Positions 32,747 through 40,613 of a DNA stretch of 64,000 nucleotides are shown here, piece after piece. The DNA comes from Oscillospiraceae bacterium (lineage in GTDB: Bacteria; Bacillota; Clostridia; Oscillospirales; Oscillospiraceae), in assembly GCA_017479425.1 (NCBI GenBank), contig JAFVCD010000025.1:1-64000 (forward strand), read 5' to 3'. The translations under genes and the position numbers were made by a program. The notes under the pieces are model-generated. The model saw only the letters and a list, made by a program, of their open reading frames with translations. It did no database searches and was not told the origin of the DNA. Position 1 is the stretch's first letter; each line of letters starts with the position of its first letter.

Positions 32747-32768
32747 GGGGAGCGTAAAGCTCCTCTTT
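32745..32768 (+). terminator. Terminator after ylbJ operon (first repeat copy)
   Basis: GGGGAGC-GTAAA-GCTCCTC followed by TTT directly after the small Cys protein stop. An identical 24-bp copy lies at 32933-32956. Confidence 0.85.
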
Positions 32769-32956
32769 CAATGCGTCGACAAAGTCTCCGCATCGAACAT
32801 ATTTTGCGCATTGAGAGCGCAAAATATGACGCCTGCGGGCGGGTGATGCGACGTGAAGGGGCCTCTTGGCCGGCCCCTTCACAGATCCCCGCCTCCTTTA
32901 TCCAACGCTTTTTCCATTTTGTCTACAGTCTGAAGGGGAGCGTAAAGCTCCTCTTT
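32745..32956. repeat. Hairpin-rich segment bounded by a duplicated terminator
   Basis: The exact 24-bp terminator sequence at 32745-32768 is repeated at 32933-32956. Between them are two perfect stems: CATATTTTGCGC/GCGCAAAATATG (near 32799-32829) and GTGAAGGGGCC/GGCCCCTTCAC (near 32852-32881). No reading frame looks genuine. The arrangement suggests insertion or duplication of a palindromic element within the terminator. Confidence 0.65.
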
Positions 32957-33002
32957 TGAATTTATATATTATTGGATTAGAGAGCTTTTTCCTGTTCGTT
33001 TA

Positions 33003-33163
33003 ATACTAATCCCTGATTAAAAGCTTTAACCGAGCGCGCAGAATTTTTTGCGTCATACAAGGCGTCCGGTGCAGATAATACTTTGTGTAATATCAAGCCG
33101 GATCACGAAGTATGACGCGAAAAGGGCAAGCGCGAATTGAAGATTTTGATCAGGGGTTAGTAT
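33003..33163. mobile_element. Non-autonomous palindromic element (MITE-like)
   Basis: TACTAATCCCTGATTAAAA (33004-33022) and its 17/19 inverse (33144-33162) bound a 161-bp block; the terminal pair can be extended by one base on each side. Internal GCGTCATAC and GTATGACGC also pair, around a centre holding AATACTTTGTGTAAT (33077-33091), whose complement matches 14 of 15 bases of the core in the 20135-20460 cluster. TAA adjoins both ends, a possible target duplication. It has no coding capacity, so any transposition would depend on a transposase elsewhere. Confidence 0.75.
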
Positions 33164-33166
33164 AAT
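33137..33166 (+). promoter_or_regulatory. Promoter at the edge of the MITE-like element
   Basis: TTGAAG (33137-33142), 18 bp, TATAAT (33161-33166). The -35 and most of the spacer are inside the element and the -10 spans its right end. It lies 36 bp before the next gene. Confidence 0.6.
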
Positions 33167-33201
33167 TACTGCGGAAATGACTATAGAGAGGTGGCGGAGG
33201 A

Positions 33202-33558
33202 GTGAAAAAGGGCGATATTGCGGCTATTGCGCTTGTGCTGGCGCTCGCGCTCGGCATCTTTGCCGCGACCGTTTTCTTTGCGCCGAAAGCCGCCTCCGTG
33301 ACCGTGGAGGTATTCTCCTCGGGCGAGAGAATCTACTCCGCGCCGATTTCCGAAAACGCCGAAATTCCCGTCTCCGGCGACTACCGCTGCACCGTCGTCA
33401 TACGCGGCGGCGAGGTCTGGGTCGAGGATTCTGACTGCCCCGGCGGCGACTGTATGCGAATGGGCCGCAAAAACCGAGCCGGTGAGACGATTTTCTGCCT
33501 GCCGAACAGGGTAGAAGTGCGGCTTATCGGCTCCGATCTTGATATGATCGCGGGGTGA
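33202..33558 (+). CDS. NusG domain II-containing protein (EetA-like)
   Basis: A 118-residue protein with one N-terminal membrane helix (about 5-26) and an exported NusG-domain-II beta fold (FSSGERIYSAPIS, VIRGGEVWVEDSDCPGGDCM, then FCLPNRVEVRLIG). The Cys residues in DCPGGDCM are typical. Start GTG 33202, with AGAGAGGTGG upstream. In Listeria and lactobacilli such a protein (EetA) works with EetB in flavin-based extracellular electron transfer; the same neighbour follows here. Function by analogy only. Confidence 0.82.
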   Translation: MKKGDIAAIALVLALALGIFAATVFFAPKAASVTVEVFSSGERIYSAPISENAEIPVSGDYRCTVVIRGGEVWVEDSDCPGGDCMRMGRKNRAGETIFCLPNRVEVRLIGSDLDMIAG

Positions 33559-33562
33559 GCCG

Positions 33563-34051
33563 ATGAGAACGAAAAAGCTCGCGCTTTCCGCGATTTTGCT
33601 CGCGCTTGCGCTCGCACTCAGCTACGCTGAGCGGTTTCTGCCGCTTGAGCTTGTGATACCGCTGCCCGGCGTGAAGCTCGGGCTTGCAAACGTTGTAACG
33701 CTATACGCGATCTACGCGCTCGACCCGCTTTCGGCGCTGGCAATTCTGATTTTGCGGTGTATTATGTCAACCTTTTTCGGAGGCAGCGTGACATCGCTCG
33801 CGTTCAGCCTTGCAGGAGGGGCGCTTGCCTTCTCGGTTATGCTCGGCGCTAAAAAAATATCCGCGCTCAGCGAGATCGGCGTCAGCGTTATCGGCGCGGC
33901 GGGGCATAATATCGGTCAGATAATTGCGGCGGCGGTGCTGATGCGCTCTATGGGCGTCGCCGCTTACCTGCCCGTGATGCTTGTCGCCGGGATTTTCACC
34001 GGCGTGGCGATCGGATTTGCAGTTCAGAGATTACTGAGGATAAAAGTATGA
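33563..34051 (+). CDS. Gx transporter family membrane protein (EetB-like)
   Basis: A 162-residue membrane protein of about five helices, annotated in relatives as Gx transporter or heptaprenyl diphosphate synthase component I. The diagnostic stretch is LVIPLPGVKLGLANVVTLYAIY near 30-51, with STFFGGSVTSLAFSLAGG near 69-86. It starts 4 bp after the NusG-II gene and overlaps apbE by 4 bp. Homologues in the extracellular electron-transfer locus are called EetB. Confidence 0.85.
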   Translation: MRTKKLALSAILLALALALSYAERFLPLELVIPLPGVKLGLANVVTLYAIYALDPLSALAILILRCIMSTFFGGSVTSLAFSLAGGALAFSVMLGAKKISALSEIGVSVIGAAGHNIGQIIAAAVLMRSMGVAAYLPVMLVAGIFTGVAIGFAVQRLLRIKV

Positions 34052-35028
34052 AAAAAACGCTCTCATTCGCGCTTGCGGTGATAATGCTCTTTACGCTTAC
34101 CGCCTGCGGAAGTTCCGAAAAGAGCTATGAACGCTCGGAATATACGCTTTTTGACACCGTTACGGTTATAAAGGGCTATGCTGACAGTCAGGAGAGCTTT
34201 ATGGACGAAACCGGCGGCGTTATCGCGGAGCTTAGCCGCCTGCACAGACTGTTTGACATCTACAACGAGTACGACGGCATAGTGAACCTTTGCACCGTGA
34301 ACTCACGCGCCGGAGAATGGGTCGAGGTCGACGGCGAAATCATCGAATTTCTGCTGTGGGGGCGCAAGGTCGCTCTTCTGACCGCCGGAGAGGTTGACAT
34401 AACTCTCGGAGCGGTGCTGAAAATCTGGCACGAGGCGAGAGAAAACAAAGTCCTCCCCGATGGAAGCGCGCTTAAAGAGGCAAAAAAGCATACGGGCTTC
34501 GATAAGCTTGAGATCGACGAGGAAAACCGCCGGGTGCGGCTCAACGACAGCGCCGCGTCGATTGACGCGGGCGCGCTTGCGAAGGGCTGGGCGGCGGAGA
34601 GAGCGGCAAGGGTCGCGCCCTCCGGCACGCTCATAAACGTCGGCGGAAATATCCGGGCGGTCGGCGCAAAGCCGGACGGCGGGGCGTGGAAGCTCGGCAT
34701 ACAGAATCCCGACGGCGGAGTGCTGACGGCGGTCGCGGTTACAGACGGCAGCGTTGTCACAAGCGGCGACTATCAGCGCTATTTCGAGGTCGGCGGCGTG
34801 CGCTACTGCCACATAATCGACCCCGATACACTGTACCCGGCGGCAAAATGGCGCGGCGTGAGCGTTGCGTGCGCCTCCTCCGCACTTGCTGACGCGCTCA
34901 GCACGGCGCTGTTTTTAATGGACAGAGAGAGCGGCGAAGCGCTTGCGAGGGAGTGCGGCGCCGAGGCTCTTTGGATAGACGCAGACGGCGCGGTATATAA
35001 GACCGACGGCTTTGAGAAAATGGAATAA
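34048..35028 (+). CDS. apbE: FAD:protein FMN transferase (ApbE), lipoprotein
   Basis: A 326-residue ApbE that attaches FMN covalently to Thr/Ser of partner flavoproteins outside the membrane. A lipoprotein signal ends in LTAC (Cys20). The family features are YTLFDTVTVIKGY near 32-44, SIDAGALAKGWAAERA near 171-186, INVGGNIRAVG near 197-207, TSGDYQRYF near 237-245, and YCHIIDPDTLYPA near 253-265. It ends the NusG-II/Gx/ApbE operon, before terminator 35027-35056. Its flavinylation target (FMN-bind domain protein) is not in the window. Confidence 0.95.
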   Translation: MKKTLSFALAVIMLFTLTACGSSEKSYERSEYTLFDTVTVIKGYADSQESFMDETGGVIAELSRLHRLFDIYNEYDGIVNLCTVNSRAGEWVEVDGEIIEFLLWGRKVALLTAGEVDITLGAVLKIWHEARENKVLPDGSALKEAKKHTGFDKLEIDEENRRVRLNDSAASIDAGALAKGWAAERAARVAPSGTLINVGGNIRAVGAKPDGGAWKLGIQNPDGGVLTAVAVTDGSVVTSGDYQRYFEVGGVRYCHIIDPDTLYPAAKWRGVSVACASSALADALSTALFLMDRESGEALARECGAEALWIDADGAVYKTDGFEKME

Positions 35029-35056
35029 AAAAGGACGGGGCGACCCGTCCTTTTTA
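35027..35056. terminator. Bidirectional terminator between apbE and the FolT-like gene
   Basis: A run of A, GGACGGG, loop GCGA, CCCGTCC, then T5. It fits both convergent genes. Confidence 0.92.
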
Positions 35057-35611
35057 TTTTACAGTATGCGTGTATTTTTTAACTCCGCTTTTTTCCACGA
35101 TCTGAACGAGCAGGAAAAAGAGCGCCGCCTGCACCGGCAGGTCAACGATCTCCTTCACAAGCCGGCTTGCGAGCAGAACCGTAAAGGCTTTTCCGGTCAT
35201 CATCGAGATCCACAGAGTGTTCATTCCGGCGTTGACAACGAGGGTGACGACGGCCTTCGTTGCGAGAATGCGCCACAGGCTCGGCGTTTTTTTGTAATAG
35301 CTCACGCCGTAGATAAAGCCGGCGACGGCGGCTGATAGCGTGTAGCCCGGGAAGAACGCGCCGGTGGGCTTTATTATGAACTTCACGATATCCATAACGC
35401 CGCCGAAGAGCGCTCCGGTCACGCCGCCGAAGAGCCAGTCAACGATCTGATTGGGCAGGGCGGCGAAGCCGATTTTGAGATAGTCGCCTATCTGTATCGA
35501 GGCGACGAAATCGAGAGCGACGGCGAGCGCCGCCATGACCGCGCAGGTGGTCAGAACGCGCAGATCGCGCAGCTCGCGCGCGCTCGAAGACAGATTTTCC
35601 TTGATTTTCAT
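35054..35611 (-). CDS. folT: Folate-type ECF transporter S component
   Basis: A 185-residue membrane protein of the ECF substrate-binding type. It has an N-terminal cytosolic tail, about six helices, and the FolT-like pattern IQIGDYLKIGFAALPNQIVDWLFGGVTGALFGG near 40-72 and TGAFFPGYTLSAAVAGFIYG near 83-102. It would use the shared energising module, such as EcfA1A2-EcfT at 58049-60626. The likely ligand is folate, but specificity is by resemblance only. Confidence 0.85.
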   Translation of the reverse strand: MKIKENLSSSARELRDLRVLTTCAVMAALAVALDFVASIQIGDYLKIGFAALPNQIVDWLFGGVTGALFGGVMDIVKFIIKPTGAFFPGYTLSAAVAGFIYGVSYYKKTPSLWRILATKAVVTLVVNAGMNTLWISMMTGKAFTVLLASRLVKEIVDLPVQAALFFLLVQIVEKSGVKKYTHTVK

Positions 35612-35646
35612 GGGTTTTGCTCCCTTCGATAGGTAGGAACGGCTTG

Positions 35647-35675
35647 ATTATAGCAAAGATAGTCGGGTTAGGCAA
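35647..35675 (-). promoter_or_regulatory. Promoter of the FolT-like gene
   Basis: On the minus strand TTGCCT (35670-35675), 17 bp, TATAAT (35647-35652), 36 bp before the ATG. The leader is too short to hold a riboswitch. Confidence 0.75.
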
Positions 35676-35684
35676 GTTTTATTG

Positions 35685-35713
35685 TTGATTTTCCTACTTG
35701 TTCGGTGTATAAT
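35685..35713 (+). promoter_or_regulatory. Promoter of the suf operon
   Basis: TTGATT (35685-35690), 17 bp, TATAAT (35708-35713), 37 bp before sufC. No regulator gene or clear operator is adjacent. Confidence 0.8.
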
Positions 35714-35749
35714 TAAAAGTGACATATTATGTACGGAGGATACTTTATA

Positions 35750-36496
35750 ATGAGCGAACAGCTTCTTAAGATAGAGGATCTCAAGGTATCCGTTGAGGAG
35801 AAGAAAATCCTTGACGGCGTTTGCCTTGAAATCGGCGAGGGCGAGGTACACGTCCTCATGGGCCCGAACGGAACGGGAAAATCGACTCTCGTTTCCGCGA
35901 TAATGGGCGACCCGCGCTACTCGGTGGACGGCGGCAGAATCGTTTTCAAGGGCGAGGATATCACGGAGGAGAAGGCGGACGCGAGAGCGCGCAGGGGCAT
36001 TTTCCTCTCCTTCCAGACTCCGGAGGAGATCCCGGGCATCAGCCTCGAGAACTTCATCCGCACCGCCCGTCAGGCGATAACCGGAACGCCGCTCAAGGTT
36101 TTCGCCTTCAAGCGCGAGCTCAAGGCTGAGATGGACAAGCTCGGCATGGCTCCTGAGTACGCCGAGCGCTACCTCAACGTCGGCTTTTCCGGCGGCGAGA
36201 AGAAAAAGGCGGAGATACTTCAGCTCCTTATGCTGAAGCCGTCGCTCGCGCTCCTCGACGAGACCGATTCCGGCCTCGACGTCGACGCGGTCAGAACCGT
36301 GACCGAGGGCATCAACGCCTGGCACAACGAGCACAACAGCCTCCTCATCATCACCCACAACGCGAAGATACTTGAGGGCCTCAAGGTCGACAAGGTGCAC
36401 GTTCTCGAGGGCGGCAGAATCGTAAAGACCGGCGGCGCAGAGCTTATCGGCGAGATAACCGAGGGCGGCTTCAATGCCGTCAAGGAGGATAACTGA
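35750..36496 (+). CDS. sufC: Fe-S assembly ATPase SufC
   Basis: A 248-residue ABC-type ATPase that powers the SufBCD scaffold. Walker A GPNGTGKSTL near 36-45, the Q-loop in LSFQTPEEIPG, a SufC-type signature FSGGEKKKAEILQLL near 145-159 and Walker B ALLDETDSGLD near 166-176. ATG 35750 has CGGAGGA upstream. First gene of sufCBDSU. Confidence 0.97.
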   Translation: MSEQLLKIEDLKVSVEEKKILDGVCLEIGEGEVHVLMGPNGTGKSTLVSAIMGDPRYSVDGGRIVFKGEDITEEKADARARRGIFLSFQTPEEIPGISLENFIRTARQAITGTPLKVFAFKRELKAEMDKLGMAPEYAERYLNVGFSGGEKKKAEILQLLMLKPSLALLDETDSGLDVDAVRTVTEGINAWHNEHNSLLIITHNAKILEGLKVDKVHVLEGGRIVKTGGAELIGEITEGGFNAVKEDN

Positions 36497-36497
36497 T

Positions 36498-37916
36498 TTG
36501 GCGGATTTCGGCAAGGAAAAGACGGTCGTGGAGGAGGTCAACCGCTCCATCTACGACTTTAAGGACAAGGTGGACTCCGCTTTTGAGGTATCGAGCGGAC
36601 TTACGCCCGATATCGTCCGCACCATCTCCGAGGAGAAGAACGACCCGGAGTGGATGCGCGAGTTCAGATTAAAGAGCCTCGAGATCTATGAGAGGCTTCC
36701 CATACCCAACTGGGGTCCGTCCATTGACGGGCTTGATATGAGGAATATCGTTACCTACGTTCGCCCCAACACCGGCATGAGCGCGACATGGAACGAGGTT
36801 CCGGAGGACATTAAGAACACCTTTGAGCGCCTCGGCATTCCGCAGGCGGAGAGATCGGGACTTGCGGGCGTCGGCGCGCAGTACGATTCCGAGGTCGTCT
36901 ACCACAACGTCAAAAAAGAGGTAGAGGATCAGGGTGTAGTCTATACGGACTTCGAGTCTGCGCTCCACAGCGAGTACGGCGATATGATACGCGAGTATTT
37001 CATGAAGGCAGTACCGCCGACAGATCACAAGTTTGCGGCGCTTCACGGCGCTGTCTGGTCGGGCGGGTCGTTTGTCTACGTTCCCGCAGGTGTGAGCGTT
37101 GAGATACCGCTTCAGAGCTATTTCCGCCTGAACAGACCCGGCGCGGGTCAGTTTGAGCACACGCTCATTATCGTCGATAAGAATGCGTACCTGCACTTTA
37201 TCGAGGGCTGCTCCGCGCCGAAGTACAATGTGGCAAACCTCCACGCCGGCTGCGTTGAGATTTTCGTCGGAGAGGGCAGCCGCGTTAGATATTCGACCAT
37301 CGAAAACTGGTCGAAGAATATGTACAACCTCAACACGAAGCGCGCTATCGTCAGTAAGGGCGGCACGATCGAGTGGGTGTCCGGCTCCTTCGGAAGCCAC
37401 ACGAGCTATCTCTACCCGATGAGCATCCTTAACGGCGAGGGCGCGAGAATGGAGTTTACCGGCATAACCTTCGCCGGAGCGGGTCAGGAGCTCGACACCG
37501 GCGCAAAGGTAGTCCACGCCGCGAAGAACACCTCGAGCCACATCTCCACAAAGAGCATCGCGCGCGACGGCGGCGTTTCAAACTTCCGCTCGAGCGTTGT
37601 CGTGACGAAGGAGGCCGAGGGGTCTAAGTCAAGCGTGAGCTGCGAGAGCCTTATGCTCGACTCCAGAAGCCGCAGCGATACGATACCCGTTATGGATATC
37701 CGTACCGACAAGTGCGACGTCGGCCACGAGGCAAAAATAGGAACTATCTCCGAGGAAGCGGTATTCTATCTTATGAGCCGCGGAATTTCGGAGGAGGATG
37801 CGCGCGCCCTTATCGTAGGCGGCTTTGCCGAGCCGATAGCGAAGGAGCTGCCGCTTGAATACGCTGTCGAGATGAACAATCTCATCCATCTTGAAATGAA
37901 GGGAAGTATAGGCTGA
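36498..37916 (+). CDS. sufB: Fe-S cluster scaffold protein SufB
   Basis: A 472-residue SufB on which Fe-S clusters form. It shows RNIVTYVRPNTGMSATWNEVPEDI, SEVVYHNVKKE, VPAGVSVEIPLQSYFR, and the beta-helix region with CSAPKYNVANLHAGCVEIFVG. The start is TTG at 36498, 8 bp after AAGGAGGA and 1 bp after the sufC stop; reading from an upstream ATG would overlap sufC and add unrelated residues. The order C-B-D-S-U is that of Firmicutes. Confidence 0.96.
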   Translation: MADFGKEKTVVEEVNRSIYDFKDKVDSAFEVSSGLTPDIVRTISEEKNDPEWMREFRLKSLEIYERLPIPNWGPSIDGLDMRNIVTYVRPNTGMSATWNEVPEDIKNTFERLGIPQAERSGLAGVGAQYDSEVVYHNVKKEVEDQGVVYTDFESALHSEYGDMIREYFMKAVPPTDHKFAALHGAVWSGGSFVYVPAGVSVEIPLQSYFRLNRPGAGQFEHTLIIVDKNAYLHFIEGCSAPKYNVANLHAGCVEIFVGEGSRVRYSTIENWSKNMYNLNTKRAIVSKGGTIEWVSGSFGSHTSYLYPMSILNGEGARMEFTGITFAGAGQELDTGAKVVHAAKNTSSHISTKSIARDGGVSNFRSSVVVTKEAEGSKSSVSCESLMLDSRSRSDTIPVMDIRTDKCDVGHEAKIGTISEEAVFYLMSRGISEEDARALIVGGFAEPIAKELPLEYAVEMNNLIHLEMKGSIG

Positions 37917-38941
37917 TGGAAAAGTTCAATATTATCCCTTCACCGACGTGGAACCGCCTCGGAGTAAACTGCGCCGAGGAGAGCGCGAGCATTCCCGAAA
38001 CCTTTGACTCTGTCGGCGCGAGCGTTATAACCGCCTGCCCCGAGGGATTGGAGGTCGGAGATGACGCGCCCATCGCCTGCGAGGAGCTCAAAAGCTCCAC
38101 GGGCTTTGACGAGATAATCGAAAATAACGCGGAGTTTTCCTTTAACGCCACCGTTGAGGATAAATATGCCCATCCCCTCGTAATTAACACAGAGGACGCC
38201 GCTGTCGTAGGAAATATCTACGCCGTTGAGGGCGCGGAGCTGACAATTCTGCACGTTCTGCGCGGCTCCTCCGAAACTCTGACCCGCGTTTACGCCGAAA
38301 AGGGCGCGAGGGTAAATGTGGTCGAGGTGAGCTTTGCGGAGAGTGACAATATCCGTTATTCCGCCTTTGCCTCATACTGCGAGGAGGGCGCCGAGGTGCG
38401 CTTTACGCGCTGCGAGCTCGGAGGAAGCAGAGTTGTCTGCGGCTCGAAGGCGGTTTTGCAGGGAAACTCCAGTGCCTACGATTTTGCCGGCTGCTACTTC
38501 GGTGAGGGAGAGGCAGTCCTCGACTTCAACGATTTAAGCGAGCACTACGGCCGCGATACGCTCTGCGAGATGCACTCCGCGGGAGCGCTTTCCGGCTCGG
38601 CGGATAAAATACTTCGCGGCACCATCGACTTTAAGGAGGGCGCCAAGCGCGGTGTGGGCCACGAATCTGAGGACGTTATACTCCTCGGCCCAGACGTGCG
38701 CGACCGCACCGCTCCGCTCATCCTCTGCCACGAGGAGGAGGTCGAGGGACAGCACGCCGCGAGCCACGGCAGACTTGACGAGACCGCGCTCTACTATTTA
38801 ATGAGCCGCGGCATACCCGAGGCGCAGGCGCGAAGCCTTATGGTGGAGGCGCGCTTTGCCCGCGCCATCGACCGCATACCGGATGAAACCATCCGCGAAG
38901 AGGCACTTACAACAGTACGAAGGAGACTTCAAAATGCTTGA
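37916..38941 (+). CDS. sufD: Fe-S assembly protein SufD
   Basis: A 341-residue SufD, the partner of SufB in the SufBC2D complex. Seen in the C-terminal half: FKEGAKRGVGHESEDVILLG, then HEEEVEGQHAASHGRLDETALYYLMSRGIPEAQARSLMVE, the hallmark of the family. The N-terminal third is divergent and shorter than in Bacillus (about 437 residues). It starts 1 bp within the sufB stop. Confidence 0.93.
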   Translation: MEKFNIIPSPTWNRLGVNCAEESASIPETFDSVGASVITACPEGLEVGDDAPIACEELKSSTGFDEIIENNAEFSFNATVEDKYAHPLVINTEDAAVVGNIYAVEGAELTILHVLRGSSETLTRVYAEKGARVNVVEVSFAESDNIRYSAFASYCEEGAEVRFTRCELGGSRVVCGSKAVLQGNSSAYDFAGCYFGEGEAVLDFNDLSEHYGRDTLCEMHSAGALSGSADKILRGTIDFKEGAKRGVGHESEDVILLGPDVRDRTAPLILCHEEEVEGQHAASHGRLDETALYYLMSRGIPEAQARSLMVEARFARAIDRIPDETIREEALTTVRRRLQNA

Positions 38942-40148
38942 TGTCCGCAAGGACTTTCCTATTCTGCAGGTGCCGGAGGCGGGTAAAAGGCTCATTTACC
39001 TCGACACGGCGGCGACGGCTCAGCGCCCGAACCGGGTAATCGAGGCCATCTGCGAATACTACAAAAGTGACAATGCAAACCCGCACCGCGGGGTCTACGA
39101 GCTCGGCGCAAGGGCGACCGAGCGCACCGATTCGGCGCGCCATACAGTCGCGCAGTTCGTCGGCGCCGACGATGAGGAGATAGTTTTCACCCAGAATACC
39201 ACCGAGAGCGTGAACCTCGTCGCTTATACCTGGGGAATGGCGAACATCAACGCCGGCGACGATATCTGCGTATACGTCGCGGAGCACCACTCGAATATGG
39301 TGCCGTGGCAGAGGGTTGCGAAGCGCACCGGCGCTAGGGTAGTCTATATGTACCCCGATGAAAACGGCGTTTTGACTGAGGAAGAGATGCGCCGCAAGAT
39401 TTCGCGCAGGACTAAAATCGTCTGCTGTGCGATGGTGTCGAATGTCCTCGGCATAAAAATCGACGAAAAGGCGCTCATAGAGCGCGCACACTCCGTCGGC
39501 GCGAAGGTGCTTCTCGACTGCGCGCAGTCGATTCCGCATTTCAGACACGATTTTCACGCCATCGGCTGTGATTTCGCTGTGTTCTCCGGGCATAAGCTTT
39601 ACGGCCCGATGGGCATCGGCGTGCTATACGGCAGGAAGGCGCTTCTCGACGCGATGGAGCCGTTCCTCTCCGGCGGCGATATGATAGGCATTGTCACCGA
39701 GGACGGCGCGACGTGGGCTGAAACGCCGCGCAAGTTCGAGGCAGGCACCCGAAACGTCGAGGGCGAGGTCGGACTCGAGGCGGCGATTAAGTACCTCGAC
39801 TCTCTCGGCTGGGAGAATATCGAGGCGCATGAGCGCGAATTGGTCAACTACTGCCTTGCGGGTATGAAAAAGCTACCGCATATAGAAATTTACGGAAACG
39901 CTCCGGAGAGATACGGCGTTATTTCCTTCAACGTAGAGGATGTTCACCCGCACGATGTTGCGAGCATTCTCGACGCCGACGGAGTGTGCGTCAGGGCGGG
40001 TCACCACTGCGCCGAGCCGCTTATGCGGCGCCTCGGAATCGGCAGATGCTCGCGCGCTTCGTTCGGCATTTACAACACTAAAGAGGACGTTGACGTGTTC
40101 CTCAATAGCCTCGGAAAAATAAGGGAGTTTATGGGATATGGATCTTAG
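38934..40148 (+). CDS. sufS: Cysteine desulfurase SufS
   Basis: A 404-residue PLP-dependent group II cysteine desulfurase that supplies persulfide sulfur. Seen: LIYLDTAATAQRPNRVIEAI near 20-39, the PLP-lysine in FAVFSGHKLYGPMGIGVLYG near 215-234, and the active Cys/His region VRAGHHCAEPLM near 353-364. The ATG overlaps the sufD end by 8 bp, with AAGGAG before it. It overlaps sufU by 11 bp. Confidence 0.97.
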   Translation: MLDVRKDFPILQVPEAGKRLIYLDTAATAQRPNRVIEAICEYYKSDNANPHRGVYELGARATERTDSARHTVAQFVGADDEEIVFTQNTTESVNLVAYTWGMANINAGDDICVYVAEHHSNMVPWQRVAKRTGARVVYMYPDENGVLTEEEMRRKISRRTKIVCCAMVSNVLGIKIDEKALIERAHSVGAKVLLDCAQSIPHFRHDFHAIGCDFAVFSGHKLYGPMGIGVLYGRKALLDAMEPFLSGGDMIGIVTEDGATWAETPRKFEAGTRNVEGEVGLEAAIKYLDSLGWENIEAHERELVNYCLAGMKKLPHIEIYGNAPERYGVISFNVEDVHPHDVASILDADGVCVRAGHHCAEPLMRRLGIGRCSRASFGIYNTKEDVDVFLNSLGKIREFMGYGS

Positions 40149-40566
40149 AAGTCTGTATAATCAGGTAATAACCGAAAAGAGCCGCTCCAACGAGCATCGT
40201 CACCCTGTTGACGACTGTACCTGCTCTTTGGAGGGCGTGAATCCCTCCTGCGGCGACGATATAACGCTTCAGCTCAGGGTGAAGGACGGCGTTATCGAGG
40301 ATGTCGGCTTTATGGGTGCGGGCTGCGCCATAAGCCAGGCTTCGACGGCGCTTATGATAGATATTCTGAAGGGCAAGACCGTCGCAGAGGCGAAGGAGCT
40401 CATCGACGTCTTTTTCGGCATGATAAAGGGCGAGATCGGCGAGGACGACGAGCGCCTTGAGCTTCTCGAGGACGCCGCCGCATTAAAGGGCATAGCCCAC
40501 ACTCCGGCGAGAGTCAAGTGCGCCGTGCTCGCGTGGCACACGATGGAAGAAGCGCTCGATAAATAA
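40138..40566 (+). CDS. sufU: Zinc-dependent sulfurtransferase SufU
   Basis: A 142-residue SufU that accepts sulfur from SufS by zinc ligand exchange. The first Cys is in NPSCGDDITLQLRVKDG near 38-54 with the following Asp, the second in GAGCAISQASTALM near 60-73, and the third in ARVKCAVLAWHTMEEAL near 123-139. ATG lies inside the sufS 3' end. Last gene of the suf operon; no terminator follows at once, so read-through into the next operon is possible. Confidence 0.96.
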   Translation: MDLRSLYNQVITEKSRSNEHRHPVDDCTCSLEGVNPSCGDDITLQLRVKDGVIEDVGFMGAGCAISQASTALMIDILKGKTVAEAKELIDVFFGMIKGEIGEDDERLELLEDAAALKGIAHTPARVKCAVLAWHTMEEALDK

Positions 40567-40613
40567 AGAAGCAAAAAATTCATATAAACTGTATTCTGAA
40601 AGGAGCAATCACT

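Noticed and set aside
35612-35646. Folate (THF) riboswitch before the FolT-like gene
   Set aside because: The promoter lies only 36 bp from the start codon, leaving no room for an aptamer.
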